Below are positions 1-6,259 of a stretch of 9,175 bases of DNA, piece by piece. How positions within the stretch are numbered: position 1 is the stretch's first letter; every line of letters starts with the position of its first letter. Made by a program: the position numbers and the translations under genes. This DNA comes from Chloroflexota bacterium (lineage in GTDB: Bacteria > Chloroflexota > Anaerolineae > J102), in NCBI GenBank assembly GCA_013152695.1, contig JAADFV010000035.1, forward strand, positions 1 through 9,175, in the 5' to 3' direction. The notes under the pieces are model-generated. The model searched no databases, had not been told where the DNA came from, and saw only the letters and a list, made by a program, of their open reading frames with translations.

Positions 1-587
1 GTTATGGGTGTGGCTGTCGGGGTCGGGGTGCTTGTGGGCTGCGGTGTCGGTGTAGCTGTGGGGATGGGTGTAGTCGTCGGGGTAGTCGTACTCGTGGGTG
101 TGGATGTGGGGGTGGGCGTAGGTGTTTGCGCAGGGGTGAGACGAGGGGTTGCCGAAGGCGTACGCGTCGTTGCCGGTACGACGACGGGTACTACCGGTGA
201 TGCGGGAGCACTCGTAGCAGGCACCGTGGGAGGCTTACTCGGTGTTGCGGGGACGACTCTATTTTTCAGGGTGAATGTGAGGAGAAGGGCGAGGACGAGA
301 ACAGCAGCAAGCGGAGCGAGGCTACCGATCAGGCGAGAAATGTCAGGTAAAGCAAAACGACGACGAGGTGCCGGCTGGGCCATGGCCGCGCTGAGAAATG
401 CCGATCGGCCAGGACGCAAACCGTGGGGAGGTGGCGGTACATCCGCCAGAGCCAGGCGCAGGTCTTGGGCAAGAGGCAACAACGGCAGCAGGTCAACGTC
501 GAGCTGGCTGGCTTTGCCGTTAGGACTGCCGATCAGAATCTCGTCGAGAGCTTGGTCGAGGAGAAGGTCGCTCTGTTGAGTCGTCAT
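1..587 (-). CDS. Membrane anti-sigma-like protein with Thr/Pro-rich extracytoplasmic tail (partial, C-terminus beyond left edge)
   Basis: This open frame runs from an ATG at 587-585 to the left edge without a stop; 195 residues are visible. Residues 1-75 are cytoplasmic and rich in Leu and Asp/Glu, with a Pro stretch near 51-54 (DVPPPPHGLRPG). This is the layout of the short helical N-terminal region seen in DUF5667-type partners of ECF sigma factors. A basic RRR precedes a hydrophobic segment at about 88-107 that should be one membrane span. Everything after about residue 112 is Val/Pro and then Thr/Pro repeats (PTPTPTSTPTS), a likely extended linker to a domain outside the window. No HxxxCxxC zinc anti-sigma motif is present. 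The start overlaps the sigma stop as ATGA (587-584), so the two should be translationally coupled. The inferred role is to hold the upstream sigma factor at the membrane. No strong sequence match to a named anti-sigma family is visible, so the function comes mainly from position and topology. Confidence 0.72.
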   Translation of the reverse strand, partial: MTTQQSDLLLDQALDEILIGSPNGKASQLDVDLLPLLPLAQDLRLALADVPPPPHGLRPGRSAFLSAAMAQPAPRRRFALPDISRLIGSLAPLAAVLVLALLLTFTLKNRVVPATPSKPPTVPATSAPASPVVPVVVPATTRTPSATPRLTPAQTPTPTPTSTPTSTTTPTTTPIPTATPTPQPTSTPTPTATPI

Positions 588-1171
588 GATTTAGTGGGAG
601 GCACGACGGTAGCCGCGGGGTGGGGTTGGGGAGTAGGAGGAGTAAGAAGCTTTCGCAGATTAGCAAGGCCTCGGCGTTGTAAGGCGCGTACAGCTTCTTC
701 TGTTTTATCAAGAATAGCTGCAACTTGGGGAGCAGTGAGTCCTTCGCCAAAGCGGAGGATGATCACATTGCGTTGGTCTTCGGAAAGCTGTTGGATGGCC
801 TGAAGCAAATATTCCCGCTCGATACGTTCCCCTACCACGTAATCAGGGAGGGTGTTGGGTGGGAGAGAGATGCCTTCGTGCAGGGCGCTGGTCGGGCGCC
901 GCTGGCGTCGACGCACATCGTCGACAATGGCGTTGTGGGCGATACGGTATAACCAGGATTGAAGGGTGTCACGGGCGAATTTACCGCGATCGAGCGCCTC
1001 CAGCATTTTCAGAAATGTGGTGGAGGTCAGATCCTCGGCGCGTGGGGCGTCGCCTACATGACGATAAATATAGGCGTATATCTTCGGCGCATATGTGTCA
1101 TAGATATGGGCCAGGGCTGTTGGGTCTCGCTCACGAGCCCGCTGTAACAGCTCTGCCTGTGCGGCTGTCAT
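584..1171 (-). CDS. ECF-type RNA polymerase sigma factor (sigma-70 family)
   Basis: 195 residues, the usual size for an ECF sigma factor, with only regions 2 and 4. Region 2 spans about 17-90: IYDTYAPKIYAYIYRHVG, then the core-binding stretch AEDLTSTTFLKMLEAL, then the -10 recognition helix WLYRIAHNAIVDDVRRR. Region 4 spans about 122-175, with LSEDQRNVIILRFGEGLTAPQVA and a helix-turn-helix at about 145-172 for -35 contact. A short Pro-rich tail (177-195) follows region 4 and is not part of the family core. The ATG at 1171 is the first that preserves region 2; no clear Shine-Dalgarno sequence precedes it. The gene ends in a 4-base ATGA overlap with its membrane partner. It is related to the second sigma factor near the right edge (shared DxYAPKIYxYIY and WLYRIAHN). 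The target regulon cannot be read from this window. No convincing promoter was found in 1172-1271. Confidence 0.95.
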   Translation of the reverse strand: MTAAQAELLQRARERDPTALAHIYDTYAPKIYAYIYRHVGDAPRAEDLTSTTFLKMLEALDRGKFARDTLQSWLYRIAHNAIVDDVRRRQRRPTSALHEGISLPPNTLPDYVVGERIEREYLLQAIQQLSEDQRNVIILRFGEGLTAPQVAAILDKTEEAVRALQRRGLANLRKLLTPPTPQPHPAATVVPPTKS

Positions 1172-1271
1172 GGCGCCATCGCGTGGTGAATGTGAAATAG
1201 GTTTGGTAATAAATCTGGCTTTCTATCAATGTAGACGCCAAGGGGGCTGATTTCAGTACGGGCAGCAAGGA

Positions 1272-1298
1272 AAAACCGGTGAAAAAATCACCGGTTTT
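1272..1298 (-). terminator. Strong intrinsic terminator hairpin (bidirectional)
   Basis: A perfect 11-bp inverted repeat, AAAACCGGTGA (1272-1282) against TCACCGGTTTT (1288-1298), surrounds a 5-base A loop. On the minus strand the stem ends in five T residues (1275-1271), giving the U-tract. It lies about 14 bases after the TGA (1315-1313) of the zinc-ribbon gene and 100 bases before the ECF sigma start, so it should end the zinc-ribbon transcript and insulate the sigma module. Because both arms end in A/T runs it can also act on plus-strand transcripts. Confidence 0.85.
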
Positions 1299-1312
1299 CT
1301 GAAAAATGAGGT

Positions 1313-2233
1313 TCAGTGGCGCTTGGCGCCGCACTTGCGGCAGTAGCGGTCGCCGGGATCGAATGGGGCACCACAATTTCGGCAAAATCGGTCTTTACCC
1401 GCGGGTGATGAACCCGCACGTGCCTTTTTCTGGCCGCGGTTCTTGCGCTTGGGCGATGGCAACTCTGGTTCGAACTCGGGGGTGCGCGTACGCCAGAGGC
1501 CGTAGGCGCCAAATCCGATGAGTACAACCGCTGCCACAGCCAATCCCACAAGAAGCCAATCTGGCCCATTGCTCTTGCTGACGGGTGTTGGCGCTGGCTC
1601 CGGCGCAGGTGCCACCGGTTGTTTTTCGGTTTCGGGCATGGTCATAGCCCCCGTGGGATTACGGTAGCTAACTTTTTGGCTAATGACCTGGTCTGCAGCG
1701 ATGACACCCAGATTTCGCTGTAAGAGGACGCCTCCGCCTGCCATTTGCTGGTTTGTTTCTTCTACCGGTTCAAGGCTGATATCGGTGCTGTCAGGTGGTA
1801 GGAGGATTTCGATGGAGGCTTCGTCTGTAACGAAGTAGTTGGGAGGTAGTTTGAAGTCGATGACCCTTTGGTCTCCCTGAACCTTCAAGGGAATGTAGTA
1901 TTCGACTCGAAATAGGGGCCCGTCGGCTGTTACGGTAATGATGGTATTGCCATTGTCATCGATGCTCGATTCCCAGACGCTATTGATCAGGCGACCGTCG
2001 TCTCCCGCTGAGGCAACGGCGTTGATGAAGGCGCCAGCGGGAATGGGAACACGAAACGGTTGGTCGGGCTGCAGTAGTTCGCCGTCGAAGATAACCAACA
2101 GACGGGGATCGTCATATTCGGGCCAGAGTTTGATGAAAAGTCTGTTGAGAGTTGTAGGACCCTGGGCGCTACTTACGGTCGCAAGTAGCAGGAAACTAAG
2201 AATGATGGTGAAGAGGATACTGTAGCGTTTCAT
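1313..2233 (-). CDS. Secreted/single-pass membrane protein with C-terminal zinc ribbon
   Basis: 306 residues from the ATG at 2233. Residues 1-23 form a signal peptide (MKR, hydrophobic core, cleavage near SSA-Q). Residues 24 to about 195 are a predicted extracytoplasmic beta-rich domain (LWPEYDDPRLLVIFDGELL) that I cannot assign to a named family. A Pro/Ala linker (206-218) leads to one membrane span at about 226-247. The basic stretch after it (RTR, KRKNRGQKK) places the C-terminus inside the cell. Residues 284-301 are a zinc ribbon, C284xxC287 and C298xxC301. The topology is therefore outside sensor or binding domain, membrane, cytoplasmic zinc ribbon. A longer reading from an ATG at 2287 is possible, but it adds 18 polar residues in front of the signal peptide and puts the -10 promoter element inside the gene, so I reject it. 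The gene is monocistronic: its own promoter in front and a terminator behind. The function is unknown. Confidence 0.87.
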   Translation of the reverse strand: MKRYSILFTIILSFLLLATVSSAQGPTTLNRLFIKLWPEYDDPRLLVIFDGELLQPDQPFRVPIPAGAFINAVASAGDDGRLINSVWESSIDDNGNTIITVTADGPLFRVEYYIPLKVQGDQRVIDFKLPPNYFVTDEASIEILLPPDSTDISLEPVEETNQQMAGGGVLLQRNLGVIAADQVISQKVSYRNPTGAMTMPETEKQPVAPAPEPAPTPVSKSNGPDWLLVGLAVAAVVLIGFGAYGLWRTRTPEFEPELPSPKRKNRGQKKARAGSSPAGKDRFCRNCGAPFDPGDRYCRKCGAKRH

Positions 2234-2240
2234 GCCCGTT

Positions 2241-2269
2241 ATTATAGCATGATACAGCAAATTCGATAA
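2241..2269 (-). promoter_or_regulatory. Extended -10 promoter, predicted leaderless start for the zinc-ribbon gene
   Basis: On the minus strand TGCTATAAT (2249-2241) is a perfect extended -10 element (TGn plus consensus TATAAT). Seventeen bases upstream is a weak -35, TTATCG (2269-2264). Only seven bases separate TATAAT from the ATG at 2233, so transcription should begin at or within a base or two of the start codon, leaving no room for a Shine-Dalgarno sequence. The leaderless reading is inferred from this spacing. Confidence 0.7.
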
Positions 2270-2286
2270 GATTCTTTTTTTCGACA

Positions 2287-2315
2287 TTGACGGATCGCCA
2301 AGTAAACGTTACAAT
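2287..2315 (+). promoter_or_regulatory. Sigma-70-type promoter of the upp cluster
   Basis: TTGACG (2287-2292), a 17-base spacer, and TACAAT (2310-2315) match five of six consensus bases in each box at the ideal spacing. The predicted start is near 2322, giving a leader of about 72 bases before the upp ATG at 2394. It lies back to back with the minus-strand promoter at 2241-2269. Confidence 0.8.
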
Positions 2316-2322
2316 CAGAGAT

Positions 2323-2342
2323 AGGCTGCGAGAGCAGTTTTT
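2323..2342 (+). promoter_or_regulatory. Hairpin plus U-tract in the upp leader (possible attenuator)
   Basis: CTGC-GAGA-GCAG (2326-2337) is a 4-bp stem closed by a GNRA-type loop. It can be extended by two G-U pairs and one A-U pair (2323-2325 with 2338-2340) and runs straight into TTTTT (2338-2342). It sits within about 20 bases of the predicted transcription start, so it resembles a small intrinsic terminator or pause site at the front of the transcript. The stem is short, and regulation by uracil or UTP is only a suggestion. Confidence 0.35.
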
Positions 2343-2393
2343 ATTTCCTGTTCGTGTTTTCCGAACTCTTCATGCGACAATCGATTCATCGCT

Positions 2394-3041
2394 ATGATAC
2401 ACATCGCTACACATCCTCTTATTCGCCACAAAGTTACGATTTTGCGGCGTGTCGACACTGAATCGCGCAAGTTTCGCGACCTTATCCGCGAAATCACCAT
2501 TTTGTTGGCTTATGAGGCGACAGCAGACCTGGCGGTTAGTCCTACTAAGGTGCAAACACCCCTGGCGGAAGCGAATGGCTTTGAGCTGCAAGAGAGGATC
2601 GGGCTGGTACCTATCCTGCGGGCGGGGTTAGGGATGGTAAACGGGATTTGGGAGCTCATGCCGCAGGCCGAGGTCTGGCATATCGGTCTTTATCGGGACG
2701 AACGCACGCTCAAGCCGGTGGAATACTACAATAAATTGCCCGTGGCTCCCACCGTACAGGTTGTCCTCATTCTCGATCCCATGCTGGCGACAGGCGGTTC
2801 TGCCATTGCTACAGTAGATATTCTTAAACGCTGGGGAGCACAACGCATCAAATATCTGGGCGTCATTGGTGCCCCGGAAGGTGTCAAAGCCCTGTCTGAA
2901 GCTCATCCTGATGTCGACATCTATCTGGCGGCAGTGGATGATCATCTTACTCCCGAGCCGCAAAAGCCCGGTGATCCTCCTGCTGGCTTTATTGTTCCCG
3001 GTTTAGGCGATGCCGGTGATCGCCAGTTTGGCACCGGTTGA
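2394..3041 (+). CDS. upp: Uracil phosphoribosyltransferase
   Basis: 215 residues. The enzyme joins uracil to PRPP, giving UMP and pyrophosphate, the pyrimidine salvage step in the cytoplasm. The N-terminus ([15 protein letters not shown]) and [15 protein letters not shown] at 71-85 are typical of Upp. The PRPP-binding loop is [13 protein letters not shown] at about 125-137. The uracil-binding C-terminal signature [16 protein letters not shown] is at 199-214. Compared with the usual bacterial enzyme of about 208 residues, a Pro-rich insertion of roughly nine residues (within [12 protein letters not shown], 186-197) sits just before the uracil-binding loop. The ATG at 2394 is the first possible start in this frame that fits the family; no Shine-Dalgarno sequence is visible before it. 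A strong promoter lies at 2287-2315. A dCMP deaminase gene follows after 26 bases, so both are probably co-transcribed. Confidence 0.96.
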   Translation: MIHIATHPLIRHKVTILRRVDTESRKFRDLIREITILLAYEATADLAVSPTKVQTPLAEANGFELQERIGLVPILRAGLGMVNGIWELMPQAEVWHIGLYRDERTLKPVEYYNKLPVAPTVQVVLILDPMLATGGSAIATVDILKRWGAQRIKYLGVIGAPEGVKALSEAHPDVDIYLAAVDDHLTPEPQKPGDPPAGFIVPGLGDAGDRQFGTG

Positions 3042-3067
3042 GACCCGTTCTTCAAGGAGATAAAGGT

Positions 3068-3550
3068 ATGGACAATCGTCCTAGTTGGGATGAATATTTC
3101 ATGGGCATTGCTTTGCAGGTGGCCAAACGCAGTACCTGCGACCGCGCTCATGTCGGCGCCGTGATCGTCCGTGATCGTCGCATTCTTACCACGGGTTATA
3201 ATGGTTCGCCTTCTGGCCTGCCCCACTGCGATGATGTGGGGCATTTATTGGTGGATGGGCATTGTGTCCGCACCATCCACGCCGAGCAAAACGCGATCGT
3301 GCAGGCAGGCTATCTGGGGGTATCGGTGCGGGGGGGTACCCTTTACGTGACACACCAGCCGTGCCTGACCTGTGCGAAGTTGATTATCAATGCCGGTATT
3401 CGTCGCGTGGTCTACGCCGGTACCTATCCCGATAATCTTGCCCGGCAATTTTTAGCCGAGGCCGGTGTCGGTTTGCAGCAGATGACCCTACCGAGCGAGC
3501 TGCAAAATGCTGTGATCTATCGTTCTGATGATGAGTCGACCAGCGACTAA
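3068..3550 (+). CDS. comEB: dCMP deaminase (ComEB-type, zinc-dependent)
   Basis: 160 residues. The family deaminates dCMP to dUMP, the precursor of dTMP. Zinc ligands and the catalytic acid are visible as H71-A-E73 and P98-C99-xx-C102. The segment [21 protein letters not shown] (57-77) has the C..H..C spacing seen in dCMP deaminases, which carry extra Cys/His residues ahead of the HAE motif. The start is the ATG at 3068, which has a good ribosome binding site (AAGGAG, eight or nine bases upstream); a TTG at 3038 in the same frame overlaps the upp stop and is rejected. The gene lies 26 bases after upp and 56 bases before acs. Its substrate could be another deoxycytidine derivative, because ComEB-like proteins are often named by homology alone. 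In this cluster it supplies deoxyuridylate, while Upp supplies UMP. Confidence 0.93.
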   Translation: MDNRPSWDEYFMGIALQVAKRSTCDRAHVGAVIVRDRRILTTGYNGSPSGLPHCDDVGHLLVDGHCVRTIHAEQNAIVQAGYLGVSVRGGTLYVTHQPCLTCAKLIINAGIRRVVYAGTYPDNLARQFLAEAGVGLQQMTLPSELQNAVIYRSDDESTSD

Positions 3551-3606
3551 TCCCACACACCTATCCACACATTCCACACACCACATTTACCCAAAGGAGA
3601 TGCTTT
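3551..3606 (+). promoter_or_regulatory. CA-rich spacer with strong ribosome binding site before acs
   Basis: This 56-base gap is almost free of G until its 3' end. It holds three copies of CCACACA (3553-3559, 3565-3571, 3574-3580) and a CCACAT at 3581. AAAGGAGAT (3593-3601) then provides a good Shine-Dalgarno sequence for the ATG at 3607. I see no promoter in it. The C/A composition should keep the mRNA unpaired here. Confidence 0.5.
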
Positions 3607-5517
3607 ATGGGCAGAAACGATGAAATCAAGGCTGCTGAACATGAGATATACTATCCTCCCGAAGAGGTTGTAAAGCAGGCACACATCCAGGACTACGAGG
3701 CCGTTTATCAGAAAGCACTCGATGATCTCGAAGGTTTTTGGGCGGAACGGGCCGAGAGTTTGGACTGGTACGAGCGTTGGGAGGAGGTGCTGGATGAGTC
3801 GAATGCCCCCTTCTACAAATGGTTTGTGGGGGCGAAAACCAATATCGTTCACAATGCCCTCGATCGGCACATGAAAACCTGGCGGCGCAATAAGATCGCG
3901 CTGATTTGGGAGGGCGAGCCAGGAGATCGCCGTTCTTTTAGTTACTATCGCCTATGGCAAGAAGTGGGTAAGTTTGCCAATGTTCTCCGCAGTATGGGGG
4001 TGCAAAAGGGCGATCGTGTGACGATTTACATGGGTCGCGTCCCCGAACTTCCCATCGCCATGCTGGCCTGCGCCAAAATTGGGGCCGTACATTCGGTCGT
4101 TTACGGTGGTTTTAGCGAGCAGGCCCTGGCCGATCGTATCGAAGACGCCCAAAGTCGCGTCCTGATTACGGCCGATGGCGCCTGGCTTCGCGGCAAGATT
4201 GTCGAGCTCAAGAAGACGGCGGACGAAGCCGTGCATCGTTCACCTGTGGTCGAGCACATGATTGTGGTCAAACGCACCGGCCAGGATGTTTACATGGAAC
4301 CGGGCCGCGATTATTGGTTACACGATCTTTTGGCCCTGCCCATCGCCTCGCCCAAATGCGATACCGAAGTCATGGATGCCGAAGACCCCCTCTTTATTCT
4401 CTACACTTCGGGCACGACCGGCAAACCCAAGGGTTTGATCCACACCCATGGCGGCTACCAGGTCTACACCAGTACGACTCTGAAATGGGCCTTCGATCTC
4501 AAAGAGGAAGACCGCTGGTGGTGTGCAGCCGACCCCGGTTGGATCACAGGGCACAGCTACATTGTCTATGCCCCTTTGATTCTGGGCGCCACCAGTTTCA
4601 TGTACGAAGGGGCGCCTACGCATCCATACCCCAATCGTTGGTGGAAGATGATCGAGCATTACGGCATCACCATTCTGTACACTGCGCCCACGGCTATCCG
4701 CGGCCTCATGCGCTTTGGCGATGCCTGGCCCAGCCGACACGATCTGAGCAGCCTACGTTTGCTAGGCACGGTCGGCGAACCGATCAATCCTGAGGCCTGG
4801 CGTTGGTATTATCGCGTCATCGGTAAAGAAAAATGTCCCATTATTGATACCTGGTGGCAGACAGAAACCGGCGGTTTCATGATTACCCCCCTACCCTCCG
4901 TTCCCCTTAAACCGGGTTCGGCCACCCGACCTTTCCCAGGCATTATTGCCGATGTCGTGGACGAAGACGGGGAACCGGTGCCTTCGGGTGAAGATGGCTA
5001 TCTTGTGATCGAACGCCCCTGGCCCGGTATGGCCCGCACCGTGTATGGTGATCCCGACCGCTACGTCGAACAGTATTGGCAACGCTTCCGGGAAAAGGGG
5101 TACTATCTTACGGGCGATTCCGCGCGCAAAGATGAAGATGGCTATTTCTGGATTATTGGTCGCATCGATGATGTGATCAAGGTCAGTGGTTATCGTCTGG
5201 GCACGGCCGAAATCGAGAGTGCTTTGGTGAGCCATCCTGCCGTGGCAGAGGCTGCCGTTATCGGTATTCCTGACGAGCTCAAAGGTAATGTCATTTGGGC
5301 GTACTGCATTCTCCGCAGCGGCTTCCAGGGTTCTGATGAGCTGGCTGACGAGCTGAAAAAACATGTTCGTCACGAAACCGGCCCCATCGCTGTTCCCGCC
5401 AAAATTACCTTTGTCGACAAGCTGCCCAAGACTCGCTCCGGCAAGATCATGCGCCGTGTGCTCAAGGCGCAGGCTTTGGGCAAAGATGTCGGCGATGTTT
5501 CTACGCTTGAAGCCTGA
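3607..5517 (+). CDS. acs: Acetyl-CoA synthetase (AMP-forming)
   Basis: 636 residues, close to the usual 640-660. It activates acetate with ATP to acetyl-AMP and then forms acetyl-CoA. The N-terminal ACAS domain covers about 28-85. The ATP-binding P-loop [11 protein letters not shown] is at 266-276. The acetate pocket is visible: GWITGHSY (311-318), GTVGEP (387-392) and [10 protein letters not shown] (414-423). The second Trp, W417, corresponds to the residue known to restrict the pocket to acetate. The C-terminal domain has [20 protein letters not shown] (500-519). The catalytic lysine K613 lies in [10 protein letters not shown] and is the site acetylated in studied homologues to switch the enzyme off. 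An ATP-grasp or GNAT regulator is not seen nearby. The start has a clear AAGGAG. It is likely in one transcript with upp and comEB, though the 56-base CA-rich gap could separate them. Propionate could also be used. Confidence 0.96.
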   Translation: MGRNDEIKAAEHEIYYPPEEVVKQAHIQDYEAVYQKALDDLEGFWAERAESLDWYERWEEVLDESNAPFYKWFVGAKTNIVHNALDRHMKTWRRNKIALIWEGEPGDRRSFSYYRLWQEVGKFANVLRSMGVQKGDRVTIYMGRVPELPIAMLACAKIGAVHSVVYGGFSEQALADRIEDAQSRVLITADGAWLRGKIVELKKTADEAVHRSPVVEHMIVVKRTGQDVYMEPGRDYWLHDLLALPIASPKCDTEVMDAEDPLFILYTSGTTGKPKGLIHTHGGYQVYTSTTLKWAFDLKEEDRWWCAADPGWITGHSYIVYAPLILGATSFMYEGAPTHPYPNRWWKMIEHYGITILYTAPTAIRGLMRFGDAWPSRHDLSSLRLLGTVGEPINPEAWRWYYRVIGKEKCPIIDTWWQTETGGFMITPLPSVPLKPGSATRPFPGIIADVVDEDGEPVPSGEDGYLVIERPWPGMARTVYGDPDRYVEQYWQRFREKGYYLTGDSARKDEDGYFWIIGRIDDVIKVSGYRLGTAEIESALVSHPAVAEAAVIGIPDELKGNVIWAYCILRSGFQGSDELADELKKHVRHETGPIAVPAKITFVDKLPKTRSGKIMRRVLKAQALGKDVGDVSTLEA

Positions 5518-5548
5518 GCCCGGCTGTCAACGTCAAGCAGATGATCAG

Positions 5549-5569
5549 GGGCGGCCAGCTTGGCCGCCC
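5549..5569 (+). terminator. GC-rich hairpin after acs (weak terminator or mRNA end-stabiliser)
   Basis: GGGCGGCCA (5549-5557) pairs perfectly with TGGCCGCCC (5561-5569) across a 3-base loop. What follows is TTCTCC rather than a U-run, so termination should be partial. It starts 31 bases after the acs stop and ends 17 bases before the glycosylase start. No promoter fits between the hairpin and the next gene, so the glycosylase may depend on read-through or on a promoter inside acs. Confidence 0.6.
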
Positions 5570-5586
5570 TTCTCCATAGCCTTTTC

Positions 5587-6204
5587 ATGAATGACGAACT
5601 CTCTCTGATCCAAAACCAGCTCCGTACCTGTCGCCGTTGTGCCGAGGCAGGATATCCAATCCAAGGCCCGCCCATCTTTTCCGGCACGGCTGCTGCTCGT
5701 CTCATGGTTGTGGGGCAGGCGCCCGGCGTTGTCGAAGTGACCCAAACCCATCAACCTTTTAGTGGAAAAGCAGGGGCACGCCTTTTTCGTTGGTTTCAGC
5801 AAGTGGGTTGGGAAGAGAAAGCATTTCGGGCGATGTACTACATGACCTCGGTCACCAAATGTTTTCCCGGCCCCAACAAATCGGGACGGGGGGATCGCGC
5901 TCCCACGCGTGCCGAGCAGCGCCTCTGCCGCGACTGGCTCGAGGCTGAAATTTTGCTTGTCGATCCGGAAGTCATTGTTCCCGTTGGGAAAATGGCTATT
6001 GACTATTTCTTTGGCCGCGGCTTCAAACTCGTCGATCTCATCGGCCAACGTTTTCAGCTCGACGGCCGTATCGTCATTCCTTTTCCCCATCCTTCTGGTG
6101 CTTCCGCCTGGATTCAGCAACCCGCGCATCAGGCCCTCATCCGCAAGGCTATTCGCCAACTACAAAAGGTGCGGGAAGAGTTGGAAGAAGGGAGGAAGGA
6201 GTAG
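5587..6204 (+). CDS. Uracil-DNA glycosylase family protein (family 4-like, Fe-S)
   Basis: 205 residues. The family removes uracil, formed by cytosine deamination or dUMP misincorporation, from DNA as the first step of base excision repair. Four cysteines fit the [4Fe-4S] pattern of family 4: C15xxC18 near the N-terminus, then C92 and C114. Motif A is VVGQAPGVVE (41-50), where family 4 usually has GEAPG. PFSGKAG (57-63) matches the PFVGxAG element. Motif B is HPSG (168-171). The UdgX KRRIH motif is absent. The ATG at 5587 is chosen over an in-frame TTG at 5560, which lies in the loop of the GC hairpin; no clear Shine-Dalgarno sequence precedes the ATG. The last six residues (EEGRKE) are encoded by the heptamer repeat that continues past the stop, suggesting the original C-terminus was altered by repeat growth. 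Exact family and substrate range remain uncertain because of the substitutions near motif A. Confidence 0.87.
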   Translation: MNDELSLIQNQLRTCRRCAEAGYPIQGPPIFSGTAAARLMVVGQAPGVVEVTQTHQPFSGKAGARLFRWFQQVGWEEKAFRAMYYMTSVTKCFPGPNKSGRGDRAPTRAEQRLCRDWLEAEILLVDPEVIVPVGKMAIDYFFGRGFKLVDLIGQRFQLDGRIVIPFPHPSGASAWIQQPAHQALIRKAIRQLQKVREELEEGRKE

Positions 6205-6259
6205 GTAGTAAGAAGCAGGGAGTAAGGAGCAGGAAGCAAGGAGTAGGAAGCAGGGAGCG
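6183..6259. repeat. Heptamer tandem repeat, 11 imperfect copies
   Basis: Read in steps of seven from 6183, every unit fits a purine-rich pattern close to RGRAGYA. Examples are GGAAGCA (6232, 6246), AGGAGTA (6197, 6239), GGGAGTA (6218) and AGGAGCA (6225). There is no break in register over 77 bases. The first three units form the end of the glycosylase gene and contain its TAG stop (6202-6204). G-rich sequence (6260-6300) continues beyond but loses the period. It resembles the short tandemly repeated heptamers described in cyanobacteria, although the unit differs. Confidence 0.8.

Noticed and set aside
4..579. Long plus-strand open frame, Gly/Val-rich
   Set aside because: It is the complement of Thr/Pro-coding repeats of the minus-strand anti-sigma-like gene; the low-complexity GV pattern is the expected shadow.
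2234..2287. Upstream ATG at 2287 as start of the zinc-ribbon protein
   Set aside because: It would place 18 polar residues before the signal peptide and put the TATAAT element inside the coding region; the start at 2233 gives a normal signal peptide.
3038..3067. TTG start at 3038 for the dCMP deaminase
   Set aside because: It overlaps the upp stop and lacks a ribosome binding site, whereas the ATG at 3068 has AAGGAG at good spacing and begins at the conserved WDEYF region.
4314..4793. 159-residue plus-strand frame inside acs
   Set aside because: It lies wholly within acs in another frame; the acs translation shows all family motifs across this span.
4891..5373. 160-residue minus-strand frame opposite acs
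   Set aside because: It is an antisense shadow of the conserved C-terminal part of acs, with no ribosome binding site or recognisable motif.
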